Shown here: positions 6,400-7,588 of the stretch, in pieces
Layout: the number at the start of each line of letters is the position of its first letter
How positions within the stretch are numbered: the stretch's first letter is position 1
Origin: a bacterium
Lineage (GTDB): Bacteria; Nitrospinota_A; UBA7883; JACRGQ01
Assembly: GCA_021815535.1 (NCBI GenBank)
Contig: JAKAGL010000114.1
Location: 1-7,588 of the forward strand
Direction of reading: 5' to 3'
Length of the DNA: 7,588 nt
Made by a program: the position numbers and the translations under genes
Notes under the pieces: model-generated
What the model was told of the DNA's origin: nothing
The model's database searches: none
What the model saw: only the letters and a program-made list of their open reading frames with translations

Positions 6400-6894
6400 A
6401 TGTTTCGCAAAAATAATTCGCGTCAAAATAACCGGAATTCCACGCGCAAACCGAATCCAACTGGGCAACGGGAAAGCGGGGGACAGCCGAAAAACGTCTC
6501 GCCCAACTATCGTGTGGACTTGATGGCCCACACCTTCACCCAACAGACGGGCGGCAACACGCCGGGTTTTGGTCAGCGGCAGGGAAATCCCGGCTTCGGC
6601 AACCAACCGCGCCCTCAGCAACCGCATCATCAAAAACCACGCGGGCAGCAGCCGCGCCAACCACAACACCAACGACTACGCGACCAGCAACATTATCCGC
6701 CGCGCCCGCAACAGCATCAGTCCCCACATCCGGGCCAAAATCCGGCAAAGAAGGGATATGTCAACATCACCGTGGAAATGCCCGACGAGTTGTCAAACTC
6801 ATTCAAAGAAAAAAATGCCGCCGAGGGAAAAACCGGTTCCGATGTCATCATTCAACTTATCAGCCTCTATAACGCAGGCAAAGTAACACTTTAA
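6400..6894 (+). CDS. Protein with a disordered basic Gln/Pro-rich tail and a C-terminal ribbon-helix-helix-like segment
   Basis: Of 164 residues, the first 118 are low complexity: rich in Gln, Pro, Asn, Arg and His, strongly basic, with no hydrophobic core and a short repeat (NTPGFGQ, GNPGFGN at 53-68). Residues 119-160 look folded: a strand YVNITVEMP, a helix from DELSNSFKEKNAAEG, then KTGSDVIIQLISLYNAG as a second helix. This strand-helix-helix order, with Pro opening the first helix and Gly at the turn, is the pattern of ribbon-helix-helix DNA-binding proteins (Arc, CopG, ParG). ParG also has a mobile N-terminal tail, though a much shorter one. A DNA-binding, perhaps self-regulating, role is an inference from pattern alone. 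An RNA-binding role is equally open for the tail. The ATG lacks an RBS, but a promoter lies just upstream. The ATG at 6523 is an alternative start that would remove 41 residues. No parA-like gene is nearby. Confidence 0.75.
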   Translation: MFRKNNSRQNNRNSTRKPNPTGQRESGGQPKNVSPNYRVDLMAHTFTQQTGGNTPGFGQRQGNPGFGNQPRPQQPHHQKPRGQQPRQPQHQRLRDQQHYPPRPQQHQSPHPGQNPAKKGYVNITVEMPDELSNSFKEKNAAEGKTGSDVIIQLISLYNAGKVTL

Positions 6895-6975
6895 CCGCGC
6901 CGCATCCATTCACCGTTGCTTCACACTTCCCCGACAATCCAACCGTAAATCCTCTCGCCACTGAACACCCCATCT

Positions 6976-7004
6976 TTGTAATAACCCGTTCGGAACGGTA
7001 TAAT
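6976..7004 (+). promoter_or_regulatory. Promoter upstream of the mini-ORF and pseudo-receiver gene
   Basis: TTGTAA (6976-6981) and a perfect TATAAT (6999-7004) are 17 bases apart. Transcription near 7011 would give a leader of about nine bases to the ATG at 7020, with AGGGA (7011-7015) as a closely spaced RBS. The rest of the gap 6895-6975 is C-rich; I see no convincing terminator in it for the preceding gene. Confidence 0.6.
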
Positions 7005-7019
7005 AATTTCAGGGATCAG

Positions 7020-7103
7020 ATGTCCGATTATGCTGTTCCCGTTAAAAAGGGTGACCATAAGGTGATTAAAGGGGAAGGCGGGCGTATTCCGCCGATACGG
7101 TAA
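7020..7103 (+). CDS. 27-codon ORF coupled to the pseudo-receiver gene
   Basis: The ORF begins at an ATG with AGGGA four bases upstream and follows directly on a good promoter. It encodes a basic 27-residue peptide beginning MSDYAVPVKKGDHKVIKGEG and ending IPPIR, with no hydrophobic segment or known motif. Its stop overlaps the next start in TAATG. The next gene has no good RBS of its own, so ribosomes ending here may restart on it. It could be a leader peptide that sets the level of the downstream protein, or a small protein in its own right. I do not recognise it. Confidence 0.45.
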   Translation: MSDYAVPVKKGDHKVIKGEGGRIPPIR

Positions 7104-7588
7104 TGAGAATACTCATCGCGGCTGAAAATCCGTTCGAGCGTAAGGAAATTCGCGCCTTTTTACGCGAGCTTCCGTTCGAAAAATGGGACGACACCATGTC
7201 GCTCAAAATTTCGGACGAAACGCCCGACCAAGGTTCGATCATGTTCGTACTTGCAGGACATCCGAAAGGCAACTATTACGATCTCATCATCGCTTCCAAC
7301 GCCTTCAAAAAAGGCACCGACCTTCAGTTGGTCAAAATGCTGGAGGAAAACGGATTGTCCCCCTCAGTACCCATCATCGTTTACGGCATCACGGACGAAG
7401 CCGTGGGAGAAATTCCCGAAACCACCTGCCCGTTGCCGGCCCCGGTCACAAAAGATTCGCTGGCCGCTGCGCTGGAAAAAATTGCGCTGGTGCTCATTCG
7501 TAAAGAGGATGCGCTGAGGAAGGCCGCCATTGAAAAGCTTATGCAGAAACTCGCCGTGGGCGAGCGGGTGGCAAATTTCCCATCGCAG
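7103..7588 (+). CDS. Protein with an N-terminal degenerate receiver-like domain, 3' end outside the window
   Basis: The frame is open for 162 codons to the right edge. The layout follows a response-regulator receiver: MRILIAAENPFERKEIRAFL for strand 1 and helix 1, YYDLIIASNAF at 58-68 for strand 3, VPIIVYGI at 89-96 for strand 4, and LPAPVTKDSLAAALEKI at 111-127 for strand 5 and helix 5. The residues needed for phosphorylation are replaced: the acidic pair is Ala7-Glu8, the acceptor Asp is Ser65, the Thr/Ser after strand 4 is Gly95, and the Lys before Pro is Ala113. If it folds as a receiver, it cannot be phosphorylated in the usual way and probably works as a docking or constitutive module. 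From about 130 a helical stretch (KEDALRKAAIEKLMQKL) leads to an unseen second domain, so the output is unknown. The start follows the mini-ORF in TAATG and has no clear RBS. The receiver call is from pattern only. Confidence 0.65.
   Translation, partial: MRILIAAENPFERKEIRAFLRELPFEKWDDTMSLKISDETPDQGSIMFVLAGHPKGNYYDLIIASNAFKKGTDLQLVKMLEENGLSPSVPIIVYGITDEAVGEIPETTCPLPAPVTKDSLAAALEKIALVLIRKEDALRKAAIEKLMQKLAVGERVANFPSQ

Noticed and set aside
6400..6730. Tandem-repeat array in the CA-rich region of the RHH-like gene
   Set aside because: Apart from one pair of short PGFG units there is no regular period; it is low-complexity coding sequence.

Overview
The window (about 53% G+C by eye) looks like a stretch of chromosome from a motile diderm (Gram-negative) bacterium. 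An outer-membrane porin with a signal peptide and a LolD-type lipoprotein-export ATPase point to two membranes, and a transmembrane chemoreceptor points to chemotaxis. There are no rRNA or tRNA genes, insertion sequences, CRISPR arrays or phage genes. The gene mix (OprB-type porin, BatA/BatB, LolD, ClpS) would fit Nitrospinota, Nitrospirota or a deltaproteobacterial lineage, but this placement is a guess without a database search.

Layout: (1) 1-1241, minus strand: the 5' part of an OprB-family porin gene whose 3' end lies outside the window. Just upstream is a 78-codon ORF whose ribosome-binding site and signal peptide are a diverged second copy of the porin's, and whose stop codon overlaps the porin ATG. 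(2) 1242-1467: divergent control region with a leftward promoter candidate, a 7-bp dyad with 20-bp half-site periodicity, and a leader hairpin in front of (3) 1468-3267, plus strand: a full-length methyl-accepting chemotaxis protein. (4) 3320-6316, minus strand: a tightly packed apparent operon, transcribed batA, batB, lolD, clpS, which ends tail-to-tail with the chemoreceptor gene. (5) 6317-6399: a short divergent promoter region. (6) 6400-6894, plus strand: a 164-aa protein with a long disordered, basic, Gln/Pro-rich tail and a C-terminal ribbon-helix-helix-like segment, possibly translated from a nearly leaderless mRNA. (7) 6895-7588, plus strand: a promoter, a 27-codon ORF, and, overlapping it by one base (TAATG), the start of a protein whose N-terminus looks like a receiver domain with every phosphorylation residue replaced. 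It runs off the right edge.

How the genes fit together: porin, LolD and the Bat proteins all concern the cell envelope, and the chemoreceptor is at the inner membrane. BatA and BatB are membrane-anchored von Willebrand A proteins that normally act together. LolD powers lipoprotein release but its LolC/LolE partners are not here. ClpS delivers N-degron substrates to ClpA, which is also absent. Most of the window is conventional. The items most worth a second look are the pseudo-receiver with its coupled mini-ORF, the tailed ribbon-helix-helix protein with its short leader, the duplicated RBS/signal-peptide cassette, and the dyad ahead of the chemoreceptor.
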